From DATJIG01 sp050260515 (GTDB lineage Bacteria; Pseudomonadota; Alphaproteobacteria; SMXQ01): a DNA stretch of 64,000 nt. Location: contig JBLNCI010000028.1 of NCBI GenBank assembly GCA_050260515.1, positions 8,224 to 72,223 of the forward strand, read 5' to 3'. Position 1 is the stretch's first letter; every line of letters begins with the position of its first letter. The notes beneath the pieces were generated by a model, which was given only the letters and a program-made list of their open reading frames with translations, did no database searches and was not told the DNA's origin. Shown piece by piece: positions 1 to 8,721 of this stretch. The translations under genes were made by a program, and so were the position numbers.

Positions 1-855
1 CTGCCGGACATGGACCTCGACGGCATCGCGGCGAGCGTGCTGTATCCGAGCTTCGCGCTACGGCTGTTCGCCAAGCCGAAGGACGTCCAGGAGGCGGCAT
101 TCCGGGTCTACAACGACTGGATCGCCGACTACTGCAAGGTCTCGTCGAAGCGCCTGTTCGCGATCCCCTGCATCGCCGCCTACGACATCGACCAGGGCAT
201 CAAGGAGATGCAGCGCTGCGCCGACATGGGGTTGCTCGGCAGCCTCATCTGGCAGGTGCCCGATCCGAAGCTGCCGCTCATCTCGCCGCACTACGAAAAA
301 TTCTGGGCCGCGGCCGCGGAGCTCGGCCAGCCGGTGCACCTGCACATCCTGACGGGCTTCAACTACAACGTTGGCGGCGAGCGCCACGGCATGGAGAAAA
401 TCCGCGGTTCGGTGAACATCAAGACCGCCGATTCGTTCACCTGCCTCTACGACATGATCTGGTCGGGCGTGTTCAACCGCCACCCGAAGCTCAAGGTCGT
501 CGTCGTCGAGGCGGAGATCGGCTGGATTCCCTTCATGCTCCAGCAGTGGGACTACTACTACAAGCGCAACACCAAGCCGGGGCACCCGAACGAGCACTTC
601 CTGATCGACCGCCTGCCGAGCGAGATCTTCAACGATCACGTCTATGCGACGTTCATGGACGACTACGTCGGCGCGCAGGCGCTCAGGTTCTGGGGCGACC
701 GCAACTGCATGTGGTCGAGCGACTACCCGCACCCGAACATGACGTGGCCGAACAGCCGCGCGTTCCTCGGCCGCCAGATCGGCGACCTCGAGCCCGAGAA
801 GCAGCGGCGCGTGCTGAGCCAGAACTGCATCGATCTGTACAAGCTCGAGCTGTGA
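1..855 (+). CDS. Amidohydrolase family 2 protein (5'-truncated by window edge)
   Basis: TIM-barrel metal-dependent hydrolase of the amidohydrolase-2 group, which includes ACMSD-like decarboxylases and hydrolases; the substrate is unknown. The frame is open from base 1, so the N-terminus lies outside the window; by comparison with the paralogue at 7579-8721 about 100 residues are missing. Visible family motifs are LIWQVPDPKLP, VHLHILTG, EAEIGWIPFMLQQWDYYY and the C-terminal SDYPHPNMTWP, whose Asp is the expected metal or catalytic acid. A cupin gene follows 42 bp downstream and a TctC-type binding protein after that, which suggests a catabolic cluster for an organic acid (inference). Confidence 0.85.
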   Translation: MPDMDLDGIAASVLYPSFALRLFAKPKDVQEAAFRVYNDWIADYCKVSSKRLFAIPCIAAYDIDQGIKEMQRCADMGLLGSLIWQVPDPKLPLISPHYEKFWAAAAELGQPVHLHILTGFNYNVGGERHGMEKIRGSVNIKTADSFTCLYDMIWSGVFNRHPKLKVVVVEAEIGWIPFMLQQWDYYYKRNTKPGHPNEHFLIDRLPSEIFNDHVYATFMDDYVGAQALRFWGDRNCMWSSDYPHPNMTWPNSRAFLGRQIGDLEPEKQRRVLSQNCIDLYKLEL

Positions 856-897
856 TCGCAGCCGCATAACAACCCCGAGTCCACCAAGGAGGCCACC

Positions 898-1428
898 ATG
901 TCCGTCGATGTCGTCGATAAAGGCACCGTCGCCGCCGAGAGCCCCGAGATGCAGAGAAAGCGCGAGGCGACCATCGCCGCGAGCCCGCCGCCGCAGCCGT
1001 TCCGGCTCCGCGCCGAGATGCTCAAGAAGGGCCGCAGCAACCAGATCGTCGCCGAGACCGACCACATGAAGGTGAACCTGAAGGTGTACGCTTCGGGCGG
1101 CGAGAACGGGCTCCACAACCACACCGACGAGGATCACTTCCACCTCGTGCTGCAGGGTAGCGCGCGGTTCTACGGCCCGCGCGGCGAGACGCTGGATTGC
1201 GGCCAGTACGAAGGCATCATGCTGCCGTCCGGCTGCTTCTATCGCTTCGAGGCCACGAGTACGGAGCCGCTGGTGCTGCTTCGCGTCGGCTGCGACACCC
1301 CGCCGACGCACCCGGTGGCGCGGCTTAACGTTTACGGCGAGCCGCTGCCGAGCGAGAGCAAGGAGAACGGCCGCGTCGAGGTGATCCCCGACACCGGCAA
1401 GTTCTGGGGCGCGGCCCCGAAGAAGTAA
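898..1428 (+). CDS. Cupin-domain protein, 176 aa
   Basis: Small single-cupin beta-barrel protein. The motif-1 region reads GGENGLHNHTDEDHFHLVLQG, with His residues placed to bind a metal; motif 2 lies around LDCGQYEGIMLPSG. The start is supported by AAGGAGG just upstream of the ATG. It forms a unit with the preceding amidohydrolase. The same pairing recurs inverted at 7579-9345, where the cupin is also exactly 176 aa, so the two proteins probably act in one pathway. Whether this cupin is an enzyme (dioxygenase or isomerase) or a sensor cannot be told from the sequence. Confidence 0.85.
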   Translation: MSVDVVDKGTVAAESPEMQRKREATIAASPPPQPFRLRAEMLKKGRSNQIVAETDHMKVNLKVYASGGENGLHNHTDEDHFHLVLQGSARFYGPRGETLDCGQYEGIMLPSGCFYRFEATSTEPLVLLRVGCDTPPTHPVARLNVYGEPLPSESKENGRVEVIPDTGKFWGAAPKK

Positions 1429-1574
1429 GGCGCGTTTGGGAGACGCGTAAGCGGAGACCCGCGCCACGGCAACGTCCGTGGCGCGGTCGCCGCGGCAAAC
1501 ACGGCGGATCCGTTTCAGTCCACGGAGCAGCGAGGCGCAAGGCCGCGACACAGCGGCCGCGCCAGGGAGGCGAA

Positions 1575-2609
1575 ATGGGCGTTCGGCGCGCGGCCGCGAT
1601 CGTCGCGGCGGTCCTCGGCATTGTCTGCGGCGGCGGAGCGGCATCGGCCGATGCCATCGCCGATTTCTACGCCGGCAAGAAGATGAACGTGGTCGTGGGC
1701 TCGGCAACCGGCGGCGGCTACGACACGTTGGCTCGCCTGATGGCGCGCCACCTCGGCCGGTTCATTCCGGGCGGCCCGACGCTGGTGGTCCAGAACATGC
1801 CCGGTGCCGCGAGTTTTCTCGCGGCCAACCACGTCTACAACGTGGCACCCAAGGACGGCACGACCATCGGTCTCGTCCAGCGCACGATCCTCTCGGCGAA
1901 CGTCACCAACCAGAGCGGCGTCCGCTTCGACGTCCAGAAGTTCAGTTGGGTCGGCAATCTCGATTCCGAGGTCTCGTTCTTCCTCGCCTGGCACACCGCG
2001 CCGGTCAAGAACGCCCAGGACCTGTTCACCACGGAACTCGTGCTCGGGGGTGGCGGGCCGACCAGCGATTCGGAGGTGCAGGCGCGCATGCTGAACGCGC
2101 TGATCGGCACGAAGATCAAGGTGGTATCGGGCTATCCCGGCCAGAACCAGATTCTGCTCGCGATGGAGCGCGGCGAGGTGCAGGGGATGGGCGGCTGGGG
2201 CTGGAACAACATCCAGATGCACGGCGATCTGATGCGCGAAGGGAAGATCAACCTGCTCCTGCAGTGCGCGCTGGAGCGTTTGCCGCAACTCCCCGACCTC
2301 CCGACCCCGTTCGACTTCGTGAAGAACGACATCGACCGCAAGGCACTGGAGCTGTTCTACCTCCAGCAGACGGTCGCCCGCCCGGTGCTCGCGCCTCCTG
2401 ATGTCCCGGCGGACCGTCTCGCCGTGCTGCGCTCTGCGTTCATGGCGATGGCCCAGGACGAGGCGTTCCACAAGGATGCCGCCAAGGCGAAGATCGAGGT
2501 CGCGCCGTCGTCCTATGCCGAGATCGAGAAGGTGGTGGACCGGATCTCGAACACGCCGCCCGATGTGGTCGCACGCCTCGCCAAGGTCGTGACGCCGCCG
2601 GGAGGTTGA
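1575..2609 (+). CDS. Tripartite tricarboxylate transporter substrate-binding protein (TctC/Bug family)
   Basis: Periplasmic solute-binding protein of 344 aa. It has an N-terminal signal peptide (Arg-rich start, hydrophobic stretch, likely cleavage near ASADA at about residue 27), followed by the Bug-type opening FYAGKKMNVVVGSATGGGYD and the family segment GGPTLVVQNMPGAAS. Members bind carboxylates and feed TctAB-type membrane partners. No TctA or TctB gene is in the window, so it is either an orphan (common for Bug proteins) or served from elsewhere. GGGAGGCGAA precedes the ATG. Its position after the amidohydrolase-cupin pair suggests uptake of that pathway's substrate (inference). Confidence 0.88.
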   Translation: MGVRRAAAIVAAVLGIVCGGGAASADAIADFYAGKKMNVVVGSATGGGYDTLARLMARHLGRFIPGGPTLVVQNMPGAASFLAANHVYNVAPKDGTTIGLVQRTILSANVTNQSGVRFDVQKFSWVGNLDSEVSFFLAWHTAPVKNAQDLFTTELVLGGGGPTSDSEVQARMLNALIGTKIKVVSGYPGQNQILLAMERGEVQGMGGWGWNNIQMHGDLMREGKINLLLQCALERLPQLPDLPTPFDFVKNDIDRKALELFYLQQTVARPVLAPPDVPADRLAVLRSAFMAMAQDEAFHKDAAKAKIEVAPSSYAEIEKVVDRISNTPPDVVARLAKVVTPPGG

Positions 2610-2655
2610 TGCCGCTCCGAGATTCCTACGGTTTGGTCGACCAGAGGAGAGCTAC

Positions 2656-2736
2656 ATGCGGGCATCGATGATGCTGTACCAGACCCCGCCGGCCGTGATC
2701 GAGCGGGCGCGTCGGGCGATGGAGGATCCGTCCTGA
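2656..2736 (+). CDS. Possible 26-aa small ORF
   Basis: A 26-codon frame beginning MRASMMLYQTPP lies just downstream of the TctC-type gene and has an AGAGGAGA ribosome-binding site 5 bases before its ATG. I recognise no family. It could be a real leaderless small protein or the decayed start of a lost gene; only the Shine-Dalgarno sequence and operon-like position support it. Confidence 0.25.
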   Translation: MRASMMLYQTPPAVIERARRAMEDPS

Positions 2737-2742
2737 GGGGTG

Positions 2743-2777
2743 CGCGCCGCTCGATGCCCGAGCATGCGAGCGGCGCG
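2743..2777. terminator. Bidirectional hairpin between convergent genes
   Basis: An 11-bp perfect stem (2743-2753 with 2767-2777) carries a 13-base loop that itself contains a 4-bp ATGC/GCAT stem. It lies between the end of the plus-strand TctC region and the 3' end of the minus-strand RTX gene, the usual place for a shared terminator. There is no long T-run. Confidence 0.5.
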
Positions 2778-2792
2778 GCATTTGGTTCCGAT

Positions 2793-3437
2793 CTAGCTCA
2801 CGAGCCAGTCACTGTCGCCATACGTGATGACGGCGTGTCCTTGGCCGTCATCGGCGACGTGGAACTGGCTTTCGTCGAAATTGCCTGCCAGCGTCAGGTG
2901 CACCTGGGCGCCGTTGGCGACCGCGTTCAGCGTCGTCGTGTCGCCGTGGTCGTCGAAGGTGATAGCCGGCTGATCGCTCGGATTGACGTCGATCATCACC
3001 GCATCGTGGAGGCCGAAATCGGTGATCGTCACATTGTCGGCGCCGTGAAAAGCCTGGTCCGAGAAGTGGAACAAGTCGTGCCCGGCGCCGCCGGTGAAGT
3101 ACGTGGTCTGATCGCTCCCTGGAGACAAGGCGACAAACGTGTCGTTCCCGGGCCCACCGAACGCCGTGACCGGGAATTCACCGTCCGTGACCGCCTGGTC
3201 GATGATCGTGTCGTCCCCTTGGCCCGCCAGGACATACGCGCGGTCGGTCCCGGTGACGTCGCCGGTGCCGATGACGGGGGAAATCGTCACCGTGTCGTCG
3301 CCGGCGCCGGCGAACGCGAGGTCGCCGGGGTGGATGGTCATATCGTCGGCCTGGGGTGAGCCGCGCTCGAATGAAGTCGGAATGTTCGTGAACTGGTCGA
3401 TGTTGGCGATGTCGAGACCGTCAAAATGATCGTTCAT
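2793..3437 (-). CDS. Short RTX (haemolysin-type calcium-binding repeat) protein
   Basis: A 214-aa acidic protein with nonapeptide-like repeats: AGAGDDTVT, AGQGDDTII, GGPGNDTFV and GGAGHDLFH. These match the GGxGxDxux consensus that folds into a calcium-binding beta roll. It ends in a hydrophobic segment (ITYGDSDWLVS) resembling C-terminal type I secretion signals, and it has no N-terminal signal peptide, as expected for that route. GAGGAG lies 7 bases before the ATG. No type I ABC/HlyD/TolC genes are nearby. It is far shorter than typical RTX toxins or adhesins and has no recognisable enzymatic domain, so its role is unknown. Confidence 0.8.
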   Translation of the reverse strand: MNDHFDGLDIANIDQFTNIPTSFERGSPQADDMTIHPGDLAFAGAGDDTVTISPVIGTGDVTGTDRAYVLAGQGDDTIIDQAVTDGEFPVTAFGGPGNDTFVALSPGSDQTTYFTGGAGHDLFHFSDQAFHGADNVTITDFGLHDAVMIDVNPSDQPAITFDDHGDTTTLNAVANGAQVHLTLAGNFDESQFHVADDGQGHAVITYGDSDWLVS

Positions 3438-3720
3438 ACGTTACTCCTCACGGACGCTGATGCGATTGGTGGTGCGGCCGGCGATGGTCGAGCGGAAGCA
3501 TTTCCCGTCGCCGATGCGGCCGCCGCATCACTACGCGGTCGCGCGCTCGTTCGGGAATAACATCGGGCGGTATCTTCCGGTGTCATTGAAGCGCATCGCG
3601 GCGGCGCTGAGGCGCAGCGAGGGAGATCGATGGGACAAAGTCCGTCAGCGAAGGGGGCTTGAGGAGCCTCTCCAGGTCCTCTGGAGGGTTTCCGGCGCGG
3701 CGTGGAGGGCGGAAGCCGTT

Positions 3721-4971
3721 TCAGGTGCCGGTGCGGGTCTCGGGCACGTAACGGATCAGCAGGAAGGCGACGGCCGCCGCCGACACCGCGACGAACAGGA
3801 ACGCAGACCCATAACTCACATGATCCGACAGCAGCGCGAAGATGATCGGGCTGACGGTGGCGCCGCCCTGGCCGGTGAAGCGCCATAAGCCGAGGAAGGT
3901 CCCGCGCGCCTCGGGGGGCGCCACATCGGCGCCGACCGTCTGCACCGAGCCGCCGGTGAGGGACTGCACCGAGATGCCGAGGAAGAACAGCGCGACGTAC
4001 CACGCGAGGCTCACGTGCAGGTAGGCAGATAGCGCGAGCAGCGCCATAGCGATGGCGCAACCGGTGAACCCCGGCACCATCGTGTGCTTGCGGCCGAAGC
4101 GATCCATCATCCAGCCGGCGATGAAGCCGATCGGCAGCGAGATGAGCGCCGCCCCGGTGGCGAGGTAGCCGATCGCCTGCGGGCCGAGGTTGTAGGCGAA
4201 GGCCGCGTAGAGGTGGAGCAGGTCCGCGTACACCGGGCCTCGCGTCAGCCCGGCGAACAGCGCGACGCCGAAATAGGCGAGCCGCGGCACGACGATTTCC
4301 CGGATCGTCAGCAGCCGGAGCGCCGCCCGCGCCACCGGATGCGGGCCGCGGTCGCGGCGCGGCGTGTCCTCGGCATACTTGATCGTCGGGATCAGCGACA
4401 GCAGGGCCAGCGCGGCGTAGAACAGGAAGGGCGCGCGCACGCCGAGGGTGGCGGCGATGAAGCCGCCGATCACGGGGCCCGCGAGCTTGCCTGTGCTGTC
4501 CATTCCGAACATCCAGCTCACCTGCCGCCCGCGCTGACCCGCGGCGGTGCCGTGGGAGATCGCGGCCAACCGCGCCATCAGCCACATCTGCGCCGCGCAT
4601 CCGTTGAAGAAGCGCAGCACCAGAAGCTCCGGGAAGGAGTCGCTGATGGCCACCAGGAACCCCATGGCGGCCGAGAGCAGCGGCCCCGCGATCAGCACCG
4701 GCCGCCGTCCGAATCGGTCGATCAGCCAGCCCGATGGAATCGTGCCGGCGAGATTGCCGATGAGGAACGCGGTGACCACGCCGCTCGCCACGCCGAAGCT
4801 GACGCCGAACGACATTGCCAGCGTCGGGATCGCGGGCAGCGCGATCCCGGTGCCGAGTGCCAGCACCAGCGCCGGAAGATACGTCGAGAGGAATGCTTCC
4901 CAGGAGAACGCCGCCGGCGAACGCGCAGTCTTGTCGCCGTCGGCCGTGTTTTGCGCGCTGGCCTCGGTCAT
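3721..4971 (-). CDS. Major facilitator superfamily transporter
   Basis: A 416-aa integral inner-membrane protein with about 12 hydrophobic segments. MFS motif A occurs in the loop after TM2 (GWLIDRFGRRPVL) and again in the second half (GWMMDRFGRKHTM), the internal duplication typical of the family. The topology resembles drug or metabolite:proton antiporters, but the substrate cannot be assigned. GGAG precedes the ATG. It is divergent from the glycosyltransferase pair. The 283 bp between its 3' end and the RTX gene start contain nothing I recognise. Confidence 0.87.
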   Translation of the reverse strand: MTEASAQNTADGDKTARSPAAFSWEAFLSTYLPALVLALGTGIALPAIPTLAMSFGVSFGVASGVVTAFLIGNLAGTIPSGWLIDRFGRRPVLIAGPLLSAAMGFLVAISDSFPELLVLRFFNGCAAQMWLMARLAAISHGTAAGQRGRQVSWMFGMDSTGKLAGPVIGGFIAATLGVRAPFLFYAALALLSLIPTIKYAEDTPRRDRGPHPVARAALRLLTIREIVVPRLAYFGVALFAGLTRGPVYADLLHLYAAFAYNLGPQAIGYLATGAALISLPIGFIAGWMMDRFGRKHTMVPGFTGCAIAMALLALSAYLHVSLAWYVALFFLGISVQSLTGGSVQTVGADVAPPEARGTFLGLWRFTGQGGATVSPIIFALLSDHVSYGSAFLFVAVSAAAVAFLLIRYVPETRTGT

Positions 4972-5137
4972 GGGACTAGGCTCCGGGTCGGCGGCGCCGA
5001 CGCGATATGCCGTGAGACTTCGGCCAGAGGGAGGAACCCGGCGACGGATGGGATGACGGAAGCTGTACCTGACACGGTCATTGTTGCATTATCGGCCCGC
5101 CGCGGGCGCGGACGCACGGCGTCCGGTGCGGGGGGCC

Positions 5138-5773
5138 ATGATCGATCTCGAAACGTACATCATCAACCTACCACACCGGAAAGACCGTCTGGAGGAAACG
5201 CTTCGCGAGCTCGACGGCCTCGGGATCAATCCCGAACTGATCCACGCCATTCCCGCCCGCCTCACGCCGCGAAACGGCGCGATCGGCTGTGCGATGAGTC
5301 ATGCTTTCGCGCTGAGTTCGTTCCTGTTTTCCTCGGACAGCCACGCCTGCCTGGTCGTCGAGGACGACTTCGAATGCAAGGCGCCCGACGTCTTCCGCGA
5401 CAAGATTCCGGGAATCCTCCGTCATCACGACAACTGGGACGTCGTGCTGCTGGCCTGGAACGGCGGCGTCGGAATCGAGCAGCAGGTCTTCGAGGGCATC
5501 TGGAAGGTTCAGGGCACGCAGACGGCGAGTGCCTATGTCGTTAACCGAAAGTACGCGCCGTCGCTGATTCGCTTGTTCTACCAGGCCGGCGAGATGGCGG
5601 CCTCCCACGTCTTCAAGCTGCATCGCGGCTTTCAGCAGAGCTTCTACGCGATCGACATGCTTTGGAAGAACGAGCAGCTCTTCAACCGCTTCCTTGCCTT
5701 CAACCCCGCGGTCGCCCGGCAGCGCGCGAGCTACTCGGACATCGAGAACGCGGTCAAGGATTACGGGGTCTGA
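5138..5773 (+). CDS. Glycosyltransferase family 25 (LPS-type) protein
   Basis: A 211-aa GT25-like protein. The N-terminus (YIINLPHRKDRLEE) is the diagnostic strand-helix of GT25 enzymes of the LgtB/LpsA type; GAIGCAMSHAFAL and the acidic LVVEDDFE (DxD-like, nucleotide-sugar and metal binding) follow in the expected order. These enzymes transfer Gal or similar sugars to LPS outer core or O-chains. I chose the ATG at 5138 because the conserved domain begins there. The gene is followed 2 bases after its stop by a fucosyltransferase gene, so the two are probably co-translated. It is shorter than typical GT25 proteins, lacking the extreme C-terminus. Confidence 0.82.
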   Translation: MIDLETYIINLPHRKDRLEETLRELDGLGINPELIHAIPARLTPRNGAIGCAMSHAFALSSFLFSSDSHACLVVEDDFECKAPDVFRDKIPGILRHHDNWDVVLLAWNGGVGIEQQVFEGIWKVQGTQTASAYVVNRKYAPSLIRLFYQAGEMAASHVFKLHRGFQQSFYAIDMLWKNEQLFNRFLAFNPAVARQRASYSDIENAVKDYGV

Positions 5774-5775
5774 GC

Positions 5776-6582
5776 GTGATCTACTGCGTCCTCAAGGGCG
5801 GGCTCGGCAACCAGCTCTTCCAGTTCGCGGCGGGACTGAGACTGGCGCGGCTCGATACGTCGCGCATCACGCTGGTGCTTCCTCAGGGATTCGTCAATCG
5901 CCTCGAGCACCTGTTCCGGCCCGAGATCCTGCCGACCACTGTGCCGTTCGCGTTCCTGAAGGAGCGCTTCGCCGGGCAGGAGTTCGACCAGCTCTCCGAT
6001 ACGGCCGCTGGTCCGTTCGTCGACCAGCCGATGCTCGATGCGAAGCTCCCGCCGGGTCAGCGGGTTCTTGTCGAGGGGTACTTCCAGTCGTCGCGGACAA
6101 TCGGCGCGCTTCGGCAGTACATCGCCGCATGCGGCGGTCTCGTCGCGGCCGTGCGGGACTTCGCTCCGTCGGAGGCGCAGCGGCCCGTCATCCATTTCCG
6201 GATCGGCGACTACAAGAAGATCGGCGTGCAGAACGAGATGGGGGTGATCGATCCCGCCTACATCGACCGCTGCTTCGAGGCCATTCCGGGAGACGTCGAT
6301 CTCTACACCGACGAGGAGGTCATTCACCGGATCTACGCCCACTACGGGCGGGCGCGAGTAGTGGTCGGCGGTGACGACATCGAGGTTTTCAGGAACTTCC
6401 TGCGGGCCGAGATCGTCGCGGTGCCAAACTCCACGTTCTCGCTTACGGCGGCCCACCTTTCGGAGCGCATCCGGCTGCTGATCCGGCCGCGGTGGTGGAC
6501 GCGAAACAGCGTTTACGACGACCTCACGGCCGATGCCCCGTGCGAGGTTTCGTATTTATCCAACCGCTTCATCTGGGTGTGA
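5776..6582 (+). CDS. Alpha-1,2-fucosyltransferase-like protein (GT11)
   Basis: A 268-aa GT11-family glycosyltransferase. The GTG start at 5776, right after the previous stop, gives the canonical N-terminus VIYCVLKGGLGNQLFQFA; the GGLGNQLFQ motif is a GT11 hallmark. Motif I is seen as HFRIGDY (family HxRxxDY, GDP-fucose binding), followed by LYTDEE and VPNSTFSL, which match the later GT11 motifs. The expected reaction is transfer of L-fucose from GDP-fucose in alpha-1,2 linkage to galactose on a surface glycan, downstream of the adjacent GT25 enzyme. No GDP-fucose synthesis genes are in the window. Confidence 0.85.
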   Translation: MIYCVLKGGLGNQLFQFAAGLRLARLDTSRITLVLPQGFVNRLEHLFRPEILPTTVPFAFLKERFAGQEFDQLSDTAAGPFVDQPMLDAKLPPGQRVLVEGYFQSSRTIGALRQYIAACGGLVAAVRDFAPSEAQRPVIHFRIGDYKKIGVQNEMGVIDPAYIDRCFEAIPGDVDLYTDEEVIHRIYAHYGRARVVVGGDDIEVFRNFLRAEIVAVPNSTFSLTAAHLSERIRLLIRPRWWTRNSVYDDLTADAPCEVSYLSNRFIWV

Positions 6583-6999
6583 CGCCGGCGTGCCGGCGTC
6601 ATGATGCTGCATATGCCGAAGAATGGCGGACCCGGCGTGATTAGAACTCACGACCTCCGCCTCCGGAGCGAAGCGGCACTCGTCCAGGGTCCATGGCAGC
6701 GACGAATTCGACCGCGGTCTGCACGCAGCGTCGCCGGAAACTGGATGACGTGTAGCGGCGGGCCTTGGGGCCCCGCCTCGGGCAGCTAAATCGCGCCAGA
6801 GCACAACTACGCAGTCGCGCTCCTGCCAGGCAGGACAATGGAAGGTCGAGAACGGTGACATCGCCGCGGCGCCGGAGCTACCCTCGGCGGATGATGGCTC
6901 GCCGCATCGTTTCCGCAACGGCGGCCCGCACGGATTGGCGATGCGCGCCGACATTGCTAATGATCCGATGTCACCTCTCGATCAGCAGGGAGAGTTCCG
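6583..6999. other. 417-bp intergenic stretch holding a decayed tRNA fragment
   Basis: No convincing gene is present. The only structure I see is the degenerate tRNA-Arg 3' copy listed separately at 6624-6668 and the ribosome-binding site (AGGGAGAG) of the next gene. Confidence 0.6.
6624..6668 (-). repeat. Degenerate tRNA-Arg 3' fragment (att-like)
   Basis: These 45 bases match the 3' part of tRNA-Arg(CCG) at 14464-14508 at 41 positions. The match starts at the CCA end and runs to the anticodon loop. One mismatch alters the T-loop (TTCGAA becomes TTCTAA on the tRNA strand), and there is no 5' half, so it is not a functional tRNA. It may be an old attachment site or the scar of one. Confidence 0.7.
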
Positions 7000-7425
7000 A
7001 TGGACAGTGCCGAAAAAGAAGCCGAGCACCTCACGCGTACCCTCAATCGCGAACAGTGCTACCTGTGCGTCATGACCCTGGTGGCCGACCCGCCGAAGAC
7101 CGGGCCCTCGAAGGATTCGCTGCGCGCCGCCCACAAGAAATTCCTCGCCGGGCTGGAAAACGAAGGGCGCATCTTCGGCGCCGGGAAGCTTGAGAACGGG
7201 CGCGAGAACGAACAGTCGGACCTCGGGTTCGGCATGTTCATCCTGCGGGCCGAGTCGCGTAAGGAGGCGGAGCAGATCGCGTTCCGCGAGCCGTACACCA
7301 TGGCCGGCCATCGCACGATGAAGCTCATCCCGTGGCAGCGTACCGAGGGCGACATCACGATACGGATCAGCTTCACCAACGGGACGATGTCGGTCGATCG
7401 CCGCTCGTTCACCTTCGGCCACTGA
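7000..7425 (+). CDS. YCII-related domain protein
   Basis: A 141-aa protein with a dimeric alpha/beta-barrel (YciI-like) pattern: a beta strand (YLCVMTL), an amphipathic helix (LRAAHKKFLAGLENEG), then FGAGKLE and a second strand-helix (GFGMFILRAESRKEAEQI) ending with FREPYTMAGHRTMKLIPW. YciI-family proteins are small, mostly uncharacterised proteins, some proposed to be enzymes with a His/Asp pair. AGGGAGAG lies 5 bases before the ATG. It converges on the second amidohydrolase gene with a terminator hairpin between them. Confidence 0.72.
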   Translation: MDSAEKEAEHLTRTLNREQCYLCVMTLVADPPKTGPSKDSLRAAHKKFLAGLENEGRIFGAGKLENGRENEQSDLGFGMFILRAESRKEAEQIAFREPYTMAGHRTMKLIPWQRTEGDITIRISFTNGTMSVDRRSFTFGH

Positions 7426-7525
7426 ACCTTCATCTGGGTGACGCGCGACTAACGTCATCGATCATCTGTGCCGGGTCGCGAAATCTGGTCGGAACGCGCT
7501 TGGCGCCGCCGCGTAGACAAGCGAA

Positions 7526-7550
7526 AGCCCCGCTGCTAGGCAGCGGGGCT
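7526..7550. terminator. Bidirectional intrinsic-type terminator
   Basis: A perfect 10-bp GC-rich stem, AGCCCCGCTG paired with CAGCGGGGCT, with a 5-base loop. It lies between the convergent 3' ends of the YCII-like gene and the second amidohydrolase gene. On the minus strand it is followed by TTTCGC. Confidence 0.75.
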
Positions 7551-7578
7551 CGACGCATCTGGCGTTTCGGTTGCCCGG

Positions 7579-8721
7579 CTAGGCGGCCGCGCGATTGGCC
7601 TCCGTCAGATCCAGCTTGAAGAGGTCCATCGCATTGTCCCAGGTGTAGCGGCGGAGCTCCTCGTCCGACAGTCCCTTCAGGTGGTGAGCGACGACCTGCC
7701 GCGAATGCGGGAAGGTCATGTTGAAGTGCGGATAGTCGTTCGACCACATGCAGTTCTTCTTGCCCCACCACGAGAGGAAACGCGTGCCGACGTAGTCCTC
7801 GAGGAACGTGCCGTACACGTGCTCCGCGAAGATCTCGCTCGGCTTGCGGGTGATCGGCACCGGAAAGGAATTGCGGTGGCGATCGAAGTAGTAGTCCCAC
7901 TGCTGGAGAAGGAACGGCATCCAGCCGAGCTCGCTCTCGGCGAGCAGCAGCTTGAGCTTCGGAAAACGCTCGAAGTAGCCGTAGAAGATGAAGTCGAACA
8001 GGGTGTTCGCCGAATCGTTCGTCTTGGTGTTCGTGGAGTCCTTGATTCCCTCGACGCTTTGCTTGTGCCCGGTCTTCATGTAGCCGTGTCCGGTCAGGAT
8101 GTGGCAGATCACGGGCTGGCCGGCTTCGGCGCAGGCGGCGAACAGCGGGTCGTAGTGCTCGGTGTTGCTGAAGGGAAGCTGCGGATCCGGAACCTGCCAG
8201 ATCAGCGCGCCCCGCATGCCCTTATCGAGCGACCGATGCATTTCCTTGATGGCGCCCTTCACGTCGTAGACGGAGATCAAGGGCACGCCGACCAGGCGCT
8301 TGCGATCCGGGCTGCACCAGTCGTAGAGCCAATCGTTGTAGAGCTTGAACGACTCCTGCTGAAGCTCGACATCGTCGACCGAGTAGAGCGCCATACCGTA
8401 GTTCGGAAACAGAATCTCGGCGGCGACGCCGTCGTTGATCTGATCCTGCAGACGAAGGTTCGCGTTCAGCGCGCCCGGGGGCGAGTTGCGGAACGGCACC
8501 TTGGGCAGCAGCGTGCGCAGGCGCTCCGGCAATTCCATCCAAAGCTCATCGGGCTCCATGACGTGAGAGTCGGTGGAGATCATTCGCGGCATGTTGGCGA
8601 GCTGAGCCGCGCTCAGTTCCTCGCCGACGACGGTGCGACGCGGAAAGGTCCGAGCCTGTTCTTCTGACATGCCGGCAAACTTGGACGCATCGACGGGCAA
8701 CTGGGGCAATTCTTCCTCCAT
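7579..8721 (-). CDS. Amidohydrolase family 2 protein (second copy)
   Basis: A 380-aa full-length paralogue of the truncated protein at the left edge. It has the N-terminal metal-ligand region ISTDSHVMEPDELW, then LIWQVPDPQLP, CHILTGHGY, AESELGWMPFLLQQWDYYF and SNDYPHFNMTFPHSR. The TIM-barrel hydrolase/decarboxylase fold is expected; the substrate is unknown. The start is ambiguous: the ATG at 8721 lacks a Shine-Dalgarno sequence, whereas a TTG at 8709 is preceded by GGAGGAAGAA. It sits downstream of a cupin gene on the same strand, the reverse of the order at the left edge. Confidence 0.87.
   Translation of the reverse strand: MEEELPQLPVDASKFAGMSEEQARTFPRRTVVGEELSAAQLANMPRMISTDSHVMEPDELWMELPERLRTLLPKVPFRNSPPGALNANLRLQDQINDGVAAEILFPNYGMALYSVDDVELQQESFKLYNDWLYDWCSPDRKRLVGVPLISVYDVKGAIKEMHRSLDKGMRGALIWQVPDPQLPFSNTEHYDPLFAACAEAGQPVICHILTGHGYMKTGHKQSVEGIKDSTNTKTNDSANTLFDFIFYGYFERFPKLKLLLAESELGWMPFLLQQWDYYFDRHRNSFPVPITRKPSEIFAEHVYGTFLEDYVGTRFLSWWGKKNCMWSNDYPHFNMTFPHSRQVVAHHLKGLSDEELRRYTWDNAMDLFKLDLTEANRAAA

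Noticed and set aside
6624..6668. A functional tRNA gene.
   Set aside because: Only the 3' part is present, the T-loop is altered, and no 5' acceptor, D-arm or complete anticodon arm lies beside it.
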